A stretch of 64,000 nucleotides of DNA from Cucumis sativus (taxonomy: Eukaryota > Streptophyta > Magnoliopsida > Cucurbitales > Cucurbitaceae). The notes below the pieces were generated by a model. The model made no database searches and was not told the origin of the DNA. It worked only from the letters and a program-made list of their open reading frames with translations. Position 1 is the first letter of the stretch, and each line of letters begins with the position of its first letter. Position numbers and translations under genes: made by a program. Below, piece by piece: positions 46,460 to 58,829 of the stretch. The stretch is taken from NCBI RefSeq assembly GCF_000004075.3, contig NC_026659.2, positions 7,440,001 through 7,504,000 on the forward strand. The letters are read 5' to 3'.

Positions 46460-47350
46460 CCCTTTAAACTTGTCAATTAACATGTAGAGTGGGCGGTGCA
46501 CCAATTTCATCAGGTGTAGCTCCCATCTATAAAACCTAAACCAAAAGTTTAAACTTAAAAAGAAATAGAGCTAAATAACAACTTTACAAATAGACGGTAA
46601 TCTGAATAATGAATATAGAATTTGAAAACAACAGCAAGGTGGAAGGAAGAACAAGTATGATATTCTTTACAACACCCTTAAAAAACCATTAGAAAATGTA
46701 TCAGTAGGGGCATTTGTGAACAAGAGCGGGTGAGTAGTTAACAAAAGATGCAAGCAGATAATATGTATCTTCTAAGAGACCAACCACAAGTTCAGATATA
46801 AAGAATATCCATCACTTCAGTGATGTGAAAAATTCAAGACTACTATGTACCTGAGTTAGTGAATATGTAACTCCCGGAATGCCAAAAATCCCAGCCCTCT
46901 TAAGAGCCTATAGATGTGCACATTGGGAGATGGACAATGGGAGATAGTTAGTTGCTATATCTCTTCTAGTTCTAACACTTACTGGTAGCCAGCGATTTGA
47001 ATCAAAGTGATCAAAAGGAAGTTGCGAATTCGGTTTGCTGTCTGAAATAAAATTCAAGAGAAACCAAAAGGGAAAAATTGTAAGACAATGTTAAATTTTC
47101 TAAAAACAAAAATTATGATAAGACAAACCCATCATTGATGCAAATGATCTTCATGCTACATGCATTGCATCAACATTGCAAGTAAATATCGTTGAGACAG
47201 CATAAGAATCTTTGTGGAGACATAATAAGAGGTGCAGGGTTCACACAACAGTTCAATGGTAATAGAATTCACTGCAAGGATTAAAGAAAAAAGAAAGACA
47301 ATAAGAGACTCAAATCCAAGAGAAGGGACTTCCAGGTTTAATTCTATCAG
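46460..47350 (-). pseudogene. Exon-like pieces of an unidentified gene, minus strand
   Basis: Several short minus-strand stretches with balanced composition are bounded by splice-like sites. One is flanked by a T-rich/ACAG acceptor and a GTAAGTG donor and reads 'SKPNSQLPFDHFDSNRWLP' (about 46990-47045). Another reads 'LKRAGIFGIPGVTYSL' before CAG/GTACAT (about 46860-46910). A third reads 'MGATPDEIGAPPTLHVN' (46532-46482). A fourth reads 'KWAFDADRIKPGSPFSW' (about 47312-47362). I cannot assign them to a family. They lie downstream of the RPS6 fragment on the same strand and could be another captured gene. Confidence 0.3.
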
Positions 47351-48852
47351 CATCAAATGCCCACTTCATCTGTTTTAATTAAAACAAATAACAAGGAAAC
47401 TGCAATGCTCATTCCTCTCCATGATCACTTACATGCCCCAGAAGAGCTCTAATTTCTTAAATTTTTCGTTATTTGTGTTTTCATTTAAAAGAACTGTATG
47501 CATTTTCAAAAAATCTTTTCTTTGAAATACCTATTGCTTGTGCTTTCGCCCATGAATTTTAATAGTTGCACAAAACAAGATACAATTACTCAGACCTAAA
47601 TACAATATCAGCCCCAAAATTTCTTCCTCATCTCCACTTGATCCATGAAATAGAGAAGACAAATAGAGGCAGTAAAATCGAAGTCTTGCTGATCTAAATC
47701 CTCCAAAAAATGCACCATAAGAACAGCAAGAACTGGCAATATTAAGACGTGAAGAACCACATATTATGATATTACATCATTAAAAGAAAAAAACCCATTA
47801 CTGGACTCTGGCAAGCTGATTTTTCGCAGCGATGAACTAAGTTTTTGCTCATAACTGGATGATCAATTTTTGTATAATGCTTCTCATAACTGGCTAAGTT
47901 TTTGCTCATATATAATGTGGCAATATCTAACCAATAGCCAACTTCTTTTTCACTTCTAAACAAAAATGTCAAACGAGGCAATACAGTTTCAATTGCAGAA
48001 CACCTAACAATAGCCTAAAAAATGTGAGTTGCAATTGCAATTGAAGAGAAGCTGATGGACATATGTTGTTATCGGAATAGGTGAATGAAAAGCAAAAGGT
48101 TCAACCTTACAATATAAGAAGCATCTTTGGTGCAGACTTTACACAGAGCAGAATTGGGCTCAAAGAACTGTGCATTCTGTAATAGAATACTAGTGACTTC
48201 AGCACAGAAAAAAAGAAATCCAAGTATTCAAATTGACAGACAAGACAGGAGTTAAAATTAGAAGTTCAAGATGTAAGAAACTGCAAAAAGAAATTTTTAT
48301 AAAATTGGGTATCATATAATGTAAAACCTCCAGATGTCATTTCTTATGGTACAACAAAATTCTACCAGAAAAAAGCAACCTCCATTATAACAAAAGAACT
48401 CCACAAGCGAAGCCTGGTTCTAGAACATGTATCGTCTGGAAAAATTGGTTCTAAAACATCTATCGTCTATAAAAATTTATCATAAAGGTAAGAGGATCCG
48501 TACAACTATCATCTAATTTTTCTTCATCTCTTTCCAAACCATGTTCAAGCATATATGCTACCAGCAAAATCCATGAAAATTAAACTATTAAACAATAGAA
48601 AAACAAAGAATTACTTTAAAAAGTGTAGCCCAAGTCTTTCTATAAATTTTCTTGATTCTTCATTCTATAAATGTGAATGGGTTGTTGTGGGAGATAGCCA
48701 GAGGACAGAGTAAGACGTGCGTGTGGCCGGAGAACAGAACGATTAACATACAAAATACATCAAATTAACGATTTCAACACCGATTGTATTACCTAATAGA
48801 AACTACTGCTTAAATGAGTTAGGAAATCAAAATCATAAACATTTTCACAAAC

Positions 48853-49770
48853 CTCTAGGAAGCAAGAGGCGGACACGGCCAGGGGTCAAGACACCCTGTT
48901 TCATTGGGAATCCTTGCTTGTCACAATCTCCCATAATCTTGAAAATATATCCCTTAAATTCCTGGAAATAGGAGCATCATCATCAGTTAGACTCAGTCAC
49001 AGAAACTGGGAACTAAGATTTTATTAATGAAAGAAGATCAAACATAGGTCCCCGAGGGAATCTCCACTGCTTCCTGGGAGATCTTCTTGTCAAAGAAAGC
49101 ACGACTAAACAAATTGAAGAAATAATTTCAGTTCATTACGAAAGTAAAACTAAAGAAAATATGATGATAAATAAATGTGCAAACAGAAAAAGGGAATGGC
49201 TAAAATCTTTCTTCCAGATCAAATAAAATTAAGAAAAGATTATCGCTTTAAAAACTCTTGTTTTGCAAAAAACAATAAGGAGAAAAACAAACCACTAATC
49301 CAACAATGAAAACTGACAAATGTCACAGCAGCTAAATTTCCAGAGATGTCAATAAACAAGCCTATCTAAAATTTTCCATACCTGCAAGGCTAAAAAATTA
49401 ACACAACAACTAACACAGAAAATACATCGAATTAACGATTTCAACACTGCTCCACCATTCAAAAGGGAAGCCATAAATTTTACTATACATTTCCAAAACC
49501 CTAGTTTCAGAAAGCCGTAGTATTGAAATCAGAGATATAAGCATGGGAAAAACAAACAAAATACACGGATTCTAGTAGCAAACTTAACACTTTCACGCCA
49601 CCAGTTCAATGTATTTATGTAAAAAGTTAAAGATATGAACAACAGAAAGCAAATTCGGAATGAAAACAACAGATTGAAGAAGAAAAAAGGGATTAGAAAG
49701 CTAACAGTTTCTTGTCATCATCAATTTCCAGCTTCTTCTGACAACCAGTAGTCGGATTTGCGATATTACA
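48853..49770 (-). pseudogene. 40S ribosomal protein S6 (eS6) pseudogene fragment, introns kept
   Basis: Three exons match the N-terminal part of plant RPS6. 49770-49706 reads '[20 protein letters not shown]' (the usual Phe is Cys). 49104-49050 reads 'RAFFDKKISQE' and then shifts frame; a one-base loss restores the expected 'SGDSLG'. 48961-48853 reads '[20 protein letters not shown]' and '[17 protein letters not shown]'. The donor after the middle exon is CT instead of GT. The first exon's ATG-AAG corresponds to TTGGAG near 49797, so the start is lost. Nothing after codon about 80 of the roughly 250 in S6 is present. Kept introns show a DNA-level copy, not a retrocopy. It is a non-functional host-gene duplicate, perhaps captured by a transposon. 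Confidence 0.8.
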
Positions 49771-50091
49771 CTGAAAAACACGAGACCTCCAAGTTAGAAT
49801 TGAAGAGAAAATAAGGAGAGATCCAAGAAGAGAGAAATCTAAGAACCAGTTTGTTAACGTGGTTTTCTTTTTTTCTTTTTTGTTTTATGTTTTCGGTTTC
49901 TCGTTTTCTTTTTTTTTGAATAAGAAACAATGACGAGTTTAATATGTGTTTGTATTTCTTTGTTTCTTAAAAAACGAAACAAAACATAAAAATTGTGTTT
50001 TATAACTGTTTTTTATTTTTTGATTTTCTTTCAAATTTTTTATTTTATTTTATTTACATTTAATTCAATTAAACATCAAACAAAAATATAC

Positions 50092-50197
50092 CTCTTCCAT
50101 TAAACATAAGATTTTCTACTAATCTTATGGAGAATGAGATTGAACTCCTCCATTAAACATAAGGTTTTCTACTAATCTTATGGAGAACGAGATTGAA
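50092..50197 (+). repeat. 53-bp tandem duplication
   Basis: Two copies of a 53-bp unit ('ccattaaacataagattttc', 'tactaatcttatggagaa') with a few differences. A purine-rich stretch with several 'gaagaggaggaccaaaaccc'-like phrases follows. Confidence 0.85.
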
Positions 50198-51078
50198 GAT
50201 TGAGATCTGAAGAACAAAACCGACAAGAGGAAGACGAAAACTTACGATGAAGAGGAGGACCAAAACCCACGACAAAGGGACAAACCTTCATGTTCGAACA
50301 ATGAGATTGAAGCAGCGGCTGCTGAAAAAAGACCAGTAAAAAATAAACACTTCGGAGGTTTATTTTAAATATCGTAAATGAAATAAATATTTAAAAATTT
50401 ATTGTACTTTCAGAAATATTTATTACAATATTGTAGTTTTTAATCATTTTTAAAATATTTTGTCTTTTCTCTTATTGGTGAACATTTATTACATCACTGT
50501 TCCTCCCTCTTTTTTTTCTAATATTTTTGTGAAAATTCAAATTTTGTTATTATCTTCCTTCCTGGAAAATGAGAAATTTACATGGATATTTTTAAATAAT
50601 TAAATAATTATATTTTTACCTTTAAATCAAACCCTATTGAGAATTGAAATTTTATATTCATTTCTCACTAATTTTTTTGAAAATTTATAATTTATTTTTT
50701 TAATTATTAAAAATATGTTTAAAATTATTGATAATGACATGTAGACAGAAAAAGTAAGTGTAAATTTTTTTTAATAACCAAATTACATTAATTTAAAAGA
50801 TAAAAGAAATATTTAGTTATTTAAATATTGTAGTTCAAAAAATATTTAGTGTAATATTGTATATATTTAAATAGGTCGGGTGTTGAAGACCTATTAGTTG
50901 GTGTGATCCCACCAGCTGCTAATAAAATAAACTTAAAATATAAAGAAAATTGGGTCATGATTGGATAAATTTATGATTTGGTGTGATCCCACCTGCTAAT
51001 AAAATAAACAGATCAAGAGTAAGTCTCACGTGATTAACAACACAATTTCTAGGACTTGATAATGATGCATAAGAGAAA

Positions 51079-52642
51079 ATCGTCATTCGATATGCAAGAG
51101 CATACATTTTACAATTGATGGGTGGAAATCTATTTTCTGATAAATCAGGTAGTTTTGTGCATTTGATGTTCCTGCCATTATTGGGAGATTTACATGAGGC
51201 GAGTTGATACTTACGGGGTGGAGCGTCCTTGGCATGGTTGTATAGACAACTATGCAAAACATCGAAGCGAGATGTCCGTGCATTGCTGGTTAATTAATAC
51301 TTCTTCAAATATGAGTTTGGAAATGATTTCTCACAATAGCTCCACAACTTAGACATACAAACAATCATCTAATACCTAGACGAGCATACGGTTCACGATA
51401 CAATATTTTATTTTAATTTATATCAAACAATAGTTTAATATTAGAGGAGTGATATAATTAATTCAAAATCTATAATATTACTTTATTAATATAGATGGAG
51501 AAACCAATTTTGTGTAACTAGATCAACTACTCATGTAGTTAGTCAGTATAGATAAATGTTCGATCTTCTTCAACGTGATCAGGTACGTTGATACTGAAAT
51601 TTTAGTTTCTTTTATACATTAGTAAACATATATTTATTTATTTTTAATGTAATGTGTGATGTTTCAGATTATTTGGGAGCCTTACAAAAATGTGATTGAT
51701 AATTTGCCAAATTTTTGTAAGAACGATCAAGATATATGACGGACCATCAGTCTTCTCATATGTTTTCATATTGGTGAGTGACATCAACTGAATAGAATGC
51801 TCAAACAGTTCGGCCTTAAACAAAATATCCCAGTAAAATACAATATTGAGTCACTTCTACATAACATTGACTTGAAATTTACGAATTGGTCAGACAGGAT
51901 TGCACATTTAGTAGTGCGATGGTGGTCTCGTAGAAGATTTAAGACAAGAGGAGTTTTGGTTAAGCAATTTGATATGGATGTAACTAAAAAATACATCCAG
52001 GTATAATAATATAACGAGGCTCTACATCACTCGACCAAGAGTAATTGTAGGTCATCTAGTAAATATTTAAATATTGATAATTACTTAAATTATTTACTCA
52101 ATTAAATATTTCTTTCTTTTCTTTTACAATTCATAGAGATCGAATAATGCAAGACTTCGTGATGTTGCAGATGATCCACAAAAAGTCCTTCATATATGTA
52201 ATAATAATGAAAGGTACATGAAGGAGATACATAATATGTACGATCTACCTATTGTACCTCCACTAGTTCATAGGGGACATGTCCGAGTGGAAGAACTTGA
52301 ACTCGATGAAGTTTTCCATAATGTGGAAGAAGTGCATCCTATGACACAAACACATAGCCAAACTGGTTATGGTACTCCAATGATGATGATGCCAACATTT
52401 GGAGCAGAATATTGTAATTCTGAGGTCGGTATAGGAAATTATGATTCAAGTACCGATCCATTGTCTTCATACATGGATGCCAGTCCATCAACTTCTTACA
52501 CATGATCACGGACGTGGCCATGGAGAACATAACAAATATATGTATTATGAAGCACCTGTAGAGATATTACATCGACAAGAGTACCAACAAGAACCAGAGA
52601 ACCAAGAGGAGCCAGAACAACATAGAGTTCAGAGTCGACGAT
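51079..52642 (+). pseudogene. Plant mobile domain (PMD, MAIN-like) gene, decayed
   Basis: Three plus-strand blocks match the plant mobile domain family (MAIN/MAIL, also annotated as 'serine/threonine-protein phosphatase 7 long form homolog'). 51079-51300 reads 'RAYILQLMGGNLFSDKSGSF', then a stop, then 'YLRGGASLAWLYRQLCKTSK'. 51668-52000 reads 'IIWEPYKNVIDNLPNFC', 'NRMLKQFGLKQNIPV' and 'LHNIDLKFTNWSDRI'. 52138-52504 reads 'RSNNARLRDVADDP' and 'MYDLPIVPPLVHRGHV', with a low-complexity tail (52505-52642) in another frame. Gaps between the blocks have intron-like AT content. PMD domains occur both in host silencing factors and inside transposons. Stops and shifts make this copy non-functional. 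Confidence 0.7.
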
Positions 52643-52649
52643 AACAACC

Positions 52650-54245
52650 AACTCGAAATCAACAACGTCCAGGTTGTGAAACACATTGATATTTTTTAAT
52701 CTTCTAAATGAATGTAATTGGGTCATTAAAAAATATTTTAATTTAGATTTAATTTTTATCAATTACATGTCATTATTAAAAAAACAATTCAAAAATCATT
52801 TTTAATAATAAAAATACAATTAAAAATTTCCACAAAATTAGTGATATTAAAAGAAAGAGAATATGAAAATTTAAATTAATATAAATTTAATTTTCTTTTT
52901 AAAAAGAGAGAAAATACAATGTTCAAGAACCAAAGACATAGGAGAGAGAGAAAACTATGTCTTGGGGAGAGAGAAAAAAAACTACAATATTTATATAAAT
53001 ATTTTAATATCTACAATATTTCAATAATTATTTTCTAAAACTACATTATTTATCTAAATCTCCCGTTTTAAAACCTGCGCCTATGGAAATTTATATTTGC
53101 ACTCCAATATTTGAAACAACAAAACTAAATAAAAAAGAAATATTACTTTTACAAAAAAAATAATAAATAAAAATATGTTTAATGTTGGTTTTAAACCGAC
53201 ATTAATCCTTTGATGTTGGTTTGATAGTGACATTAAAGATCCACGTTTTAAAAACTGACACCAAATATTTATGTTCATTTTTTCTGATTGACATCATATG
53301 TCATATTTCTTCTACTTCTACTATTACTGTAATAATATCAATGATAGATTTTTATTACTATCTAATAGTAAAAGATAATTTTTATTACTCTGCAGTGATA
53401 GATAATAATAGAGGTTTATCCTTAATAATACTTTTTTTTTTATCACTAATGGATAGTGATAGAAAGCGTTAAAAATCTAGTATTGATATATACTTATTTA
53501 ACCTTTTATTTGTTTAAGGGTTGTGTTAAGTAGTAAAGTGTAGTTTGTCTTTATATGTAGCCACCTTGATAAATTTGAGGCCAAAAAGACAACTGAAACC
53601 CACTGTATGTTGATAAACTAAGAATAAATGTGTACCACTATTTATTTATTTTGTTATTCTGACCTTATCAATGTAATGTGATAGATTTCAAGTAAGAAAT
53701 AAAAGTTTATCAATAGTAAAAAATGGTAAAATAAATAAGTGATAGACTTATATCATTGATATAGGGTATCACTAATGTCACTGGTAAAGATATATCATTA
53801 TTAATATAATAGACTAAAACTATTAATATATAGCTTTTCTATCACCCATATCAGTGGTACCAATGATAATCTTCCACCGATATAATCTAATGGACATGGT
53901 CGTTTGCCAGCCAAATTCACGAAGATTGATAATTATCAATTTGAATTATCAAATTTTATGTGATGTATAATGCTCTCTCCCTACCATCATTTCACCTCTT
54001 TTTGTCACCATACTCATGAGAACAACCCTTAGATACCTCAATAACAACAAACTCAAGAGAAATATTGCCTAAGTAGTGAATGTGGTGTGGATTCGTTTCT
54101 ATGGTAGTTAGGAGTTTTTCTTGAAATTTGGTGATGGACCTTAACATATATGATCAACCTTCTGTGATTGTGAAGTGTTTTCTAAAGTAGATCTTGGGGT
54201 GATCTGTTGGTCATATATATCCTATCTTACGAAGGAGTTCTCATA
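52650..54245. other. AT-rich DNA with CACTA-like subterminal motifs
   Basis: Motifs 'ggttttaaaccgacattaat' and 'tttgatagtgacattaaaga' at 53178-53245 resemble CACTA arms. The 53550-53620 segment resembles 41876-41945. Multiple 'gtgatagatttt', 'ttatcactaatgg' and 'atatcattgatat' phrases (53330-53880) form degenerate short repeats. No gene is seen. Confidence 0.4.
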
Positions 54246-54251
54246 TAGTTT

Positions 54252-54335
54252 AAAAGTCCAAGTATCACAAGTAAAGTGGAAAAGTCCAAGTATCACAAGT
54301 AAAGTGGAAAAGTCCAAGTATCACAAGTAAAGTGG
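54252..54335 (+). repeat. Tandem repeat, 3 x 28 bp
   Basis: Three perfect copies of a 28-bp unit, 'aaaagtccaagtatcacaag' plus 'taaagtgg'. Confidence 0.95.
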
Positions 54336-54339
54336 TTTT

Positions 54340-55250
54340 CATTTGTCGTTGAAAAAAATAAAAAGTTCTCGTTGAAACCAAATCTAACCATTAAAGAGGA
54401 AACAATAAGTTAGACTATTTTATTGCCATTGTAATTACTGTATATTTATAAATAAGTATGTTGTTGGAATCATTTGATTTTATATTATTGACATGTCTTT
54501 CTTGGCACACCTTTCCTTAGACAAAGATAGTGTTGCAGTGAACAAAGTTTTTAAGTCCTATGAAAAGTCTTTTTGTATTTTTTTTCTACACTCCACAATT
54601 GTTGGAACATTTCTTTTAGATAATTCTTCTTTCAATTTAAAACGTAGTTTATCTTGTACTCATCTTGCATTTTTAAATTTGACATATAAATCGTTCCAAA
54701 TGTAAATTCACACCTAATAAATTAATACCAAATAGTTATCTAATCAGACTTAACATTTTTCACAATGTATCCTTCAATATTCTTTCCAGCATTACACATT
54801 ATTTCCCATGCAAAATAAATCCAACTCGTATCAACATTTGAAACAAGTAAGAAACTGTAACAATCAAAGGAACTTAGATTCAATCCCCCACCACCACACA
54901 CACACGCACACAGAATCTCTCCCGCCTCCCAATTTTATCTTTTCTCTTTCTTTTTTTCTTTTTAAATAAAAAACACATAACATTTAAGTATTTAATACAT
55001 TTCATCAATTGATATCTAAAAAAATTCAAATCATGCATTTTCCAAACATGATTAGTTTAATTTAGAATTAAAAAAAAACCCATATTGGACACAAACTACA
55101 AAATGATGTTTTTCTTTTACAACATTATATTCAACAAAAACACAGCTGCATTCGAGTGATCCTAAGAATGAAGTTTTTCTTTTCCAACATTATATTCAAC
55201 AAAAAAAAAAAAAAAAAAACCTAGGACATGTAAATTAATTACATACAAAA
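54340..55250. other. 3' flank of the GARP gene
   Basis: AT-rich intergenic DNA. The 3' UTR of the minus-strand GARP gene must lie below 55254. A long A-tract is at 55201-55219. No other gene is seen. Confidence 0.4.
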
Positions 55251-55253
55251 CTC

Positions 55254-58200
55254 TTATCGGCTACCACAAAGTGCCATCGTCAAGTCTAGATTAACACCAA
55301 TTTTCGGCTGTTCCCTTCCATAGGACCAACTCCAACTATCTCTGTAATCATCATTATTATTGTTATCGTCCAACTTTGAACTTGAAGATGAAATTGCTTC
55401 ACTCATTTCACTGCTTGAATGGTGATAATGGTGTTGTAAAGATAGGGACAAAGATAGTTCAAAACATTTGCTTTCTTTAATCTTCTCTGCTCTTTCATGG
55501 GCCTCTTGTTTCATCATCTGTGACATTAAACAAAAAGTTTAATTAATTAGTAAAAAATAAAGCCTTCCAAATTTAAATTTAAAAATACATTTATTATTAT
55601 TATTATTGTCATTGTTTTAGGTAAATGGGGGTTTTCTCAAGTTACAAGATGTGAAATGATATCCCTTTACTCCAAGTTTGCCTCGAGAGTGGAGTAATCA
55701 GAGGCAGTTTTTCATGCATAAAATTACGTTCAGACATGACCCAACTCAACCTTTTTTCTTTCCGGTGCCCATCTTAAAATTAGTCAAACTCTCTCAATAT
55801 ATTTATACATACAGATCAAGCCAAAAATAAAAATATTAGAGTGACTATATCATGCCGGCGGAAGTCGGTTTATTATTTATACAGTATACTATATTAACAA
55901 TTTTTTTAAAAAAATGTTACCATTCAATTGGTTGCAATTAACTTAAACTTGTCCCTCTTCCCATTTATTGCTTTAGAAGTTTAATCTAGTAAGAAAAGTA
56001 TTGTGGTTCTTAAAAGAATAGTAACGACTAGTACAGTGTAATTCTACTCACATTGGAAGGATATTTATCGAAACAACACAATAATTTCTACTGCAAGTAA
56101 AATGAGTATGAACATTATGAATATTAGTATCACAAAAAAATGAATAGATGATGATACTTCCACTATAGTTTAACACCCATAAATTAAATATAAATGTGGT
56201 ATCATCCATCAAGATGAATACAAAGTTATAATGTGAACGAAAGAAGCGGATAATATTCTATTAATAATAAAAATTTAAAAGTTTCCACAAGAAAGAAAAG
56301 GAAAAGAAAGCTCCCAGACCCCACACAATAATTTTTCAAAGTATAGAAAAAAAAAATGTTTCAAATAAATGAGAAAAAATTAACTGACTTTTTATTTTCA
56401 AAACCTACCATATTTCATTTCCCTTTTGTGTACATGTGAAATAACAAATGCGACAGTTTTCCGACAAGATAATAGAAAAAGTGAGGTTGTAATCCCAAAC
56501 AAGTAGTTGGTCATAAACCCTAAACCCAAATCCCAATTTCTTCATTTTCACTTACGTTTATGCAACACATTTTCATATTTCTTACTAAAATTAAACCCTT
56601 TTATTAATAATTTAGTTATTTTTCTTTTTTTAAAATCAGTCATATTTAGTTTAAAATTAGTCATCTTTTCTCTTAATTTCAGAAATTTCTAGTCAAATTT
56701 AAAAAATGATTAGGTTTTAAAAATTAGACTCCTGGTCAGTAATAGTTTTATTTTTTACATCTCTATTCACTTCTAAATTTCTAACTTTTTTTCTCATTTG
56801 TTTTTATCAACATTTTCAAAACCAAGTCTAAGTTTTAAGAATTCAAAAAGTTATTTCTAAAAATTTGTTCATGCTCATGGAATTATATTAAGAATAAGAG
56901 TACAACTCTTGTATTTAGATAAAATGCAAATTATTGTAAAAAATTGTGGAAAGATAAACTTCATTTCAAAGTTAAAAAATCAAGCAATTAAAAAGACCCA
57001 TATTTTCAAATTTTCAAATGGTAACTTGGTTTATTTTAAACTTTTCAGCGGAGAAAATATCTAAATAACAAAATTTAAAAGTTAGAGGTAGAATGTAAGT
57101 GTGGAGGATAAATTTTTCAAAAACAAAAATTCAAGAACTAAGATCGAGTTCGATAATCATTTTAATTTCATTGGTTTTTGAAATTTAAAAATTAAGCTTA
57201 CAAATTTCAATTTCATTCATTCATTTTCTAACTCTATAGATGCATAAAACTAAATTTTATATAAAATATAAAAACAAAAATAAAATAGTTACGGATCGAA
57301 ATCGATTTCAAAAATAGTTAACAAAAGAAAAAAAGGTAAAAGCTACCAACATTTTTGAAGTATCACCACCAAATCCCAACACTACACATTGACAACCAAG
57401 ACTCCTAACCTAATTAATGGGAGAAGTTCTGAACTCAACTTCTTCAATCAGTTGAACTATAAATTCAGATTGACAATTTCTATTCTTACCAAAAAAAAAA
57501 AAAAAAAAAACACAGTAAATAAGACAAAATAATACAAAGGGAATTATGGAAAACTTTACCACACATCCCTTCTTAATAAAGCTGTTGTTAGTACGTACGA
57601 AAAAATAAAAATAAAAATACCTTGAAAGCATGATTAGCCGTAGCGGATTGGTTGAGTATAAAGCCGTCTGATTCAGAATCACACATTTTCTTTCTCTTTA
57701 TATTCTCTCTTTCTCCATTATTACCATTACCATAATATTCTTCATTTCTTGATATTATTCTTTCTTCCCACCCTATTTTTACTCTAAAATTCAAACATAA
57801 AATCTATTAGTTTAAAATAACAATTACAACTATAAAAGTAATGCTAATAATGTTGAACTTTATTGTTATACCCACCTTTTTGAAGCTGGACTTTGAATTG
57901 TTCTTGATCTATAAATTATTCTACCTCCCTTTACCACTTCTTCTTCTACACACCCGTCTTCGCCCTCGTCATCTTCCAAATTACTTACCTTTCTTTGAAG
58001 GGTTGAAGAGCAACTTCTATCTATTAATATATAAAAAGAAAACCAATTATTATTCAATAGAGAAAATGTGTGTATGAGAAAATTAATAATATTAGGAGAT
58101 TAAAGGAAGGGAAGACTTTTTGTTTCATTTGAATCATCTTAAGAATGAACTAAAAATAACAAAAATAGAAAGAGTGGGGTAATATAATAAATGGAGTGGT

Positions 58201-58746
58201 TTATATTTTGGTTAGTAAAGATGGGATTTCAGAGATTTAAAGAAATTAATTTAATCTAATTACCCAAAAAGAAATTGAAATTATTAGTACCTTGTCTTCC
58301 CATATCTGCCCTCATACTTCTATACATCTGTCACATACAAACAAAACGAGTAAAATGAATTAAAATGAGAAATGTGTAACGCAAGATATAATATTTACGA
58401 AAAAAAGACGAAAGAAATAATAATATCTGGTAGGAAAAAATAAAAGAAAAAAGAAGACCTGAAGATGACTCTTTACGTGTGAAATGGTGAGTCCTTTCAC
58501 ATCCATGAGCTGTAGAACAAGCTTAGGGGTTGCCTCTAACAATTCCAAAAAAATAAAAAATAAAAAACATAAATCTTATCTTAATAAAGAAAAAGAAAGA
58601 AAAAAAGACATACTTTGATGGCCACCAAGTCTTTCAATGGCAAGAACAAAGGAATGATGAAGATCAGGAGTCCATCTTAATCTTGGGACTTTGGATCTAA
58701 TGTATTGTCTTACACTTCCATTTCTTCCACAACTATTACTACTCAT
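55254..58746 (-). CDS. GARP/G2-like MYB-family transcription factor with EAR motifs (six exons, 272 aa)
   Basis: Exons on the minus strand: 58746-58614, 58535-58459, 58327-58291, 58020-57876, 57783-57621 and 55517-55254. All introns are GT-AG and the summed 819 nt are open to a TAA. The GARP (MYB-like, SHAQKYF-related) DNA-binding domain is at residues 19-73. It reads 'KVPRLRWTPDLHHSF' in helix 1, 'ERLGGHQKATPKLVLQLM' and 'VKGLTISHVKSHLQMYRS', the recognition helix region. This matches the At1g14600/At2g38300 type, related to KANADI. Residues 206-212 (LSLSLSL) form an LxLxL EAR motif, with a second LDL near 262-264, so it is probably a repressor that recruits TOPLESS. It acts in the nucleus. 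The last intron is 2.1 kb. The exact paralogue is not assigned. Confidence 0.88.
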
Positions 58747-58803
58747 TTTCTTTCTCTCTAAATTCTAAAAAATGATTTTAGTGTAGAAGAAAGAAAGAGG
58801 GGG

Positions 58804-58811
58804 TTTATATA
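58804..58811 (-). promoter_or_regulatory. TATA box of the GARP gene
   Basis: TATATAAA on the minus strand, about 60 bp upstream of the start codon, in CT-rich surroundings typical of plant core promoters. The inferred transcription start is near 58775, giving a leader of about 30 nt. Confidence 0.6.
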
Positions 58812-58829
58812 GAGAAGAAAAATGAAAGA

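Larger units (their letters stand above)
42112..53320. mobile_element. Possible CACTA-type transposon with captured gene fragments (tentative)
   Basis: At 42112 the sequence reads CACTACGGACTTTAATGTCG followed by an inverted partner ('cgacattaaag'), as at the termini of plant CACTA elements. Similar subterminal motifs ('tttaatgtcgatttaaaact', 'aaaccgacattataaa') recur at 44805-45060 and in 53178-53250 ('ttttaaaccgacattaat', 'tagtgacattaaag'). The right end near 53310 has only a degenerate version of the expected TTTCTTGTAGTG. No CACTA transposase was recognised. An LTR fragment and a dispersed repeat appear to have inserted near the left end. The exact ends and a 3-bp duplication could not be fixed, so this may instead be a cluster of CACTA ends. 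Confidence 0.35.
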
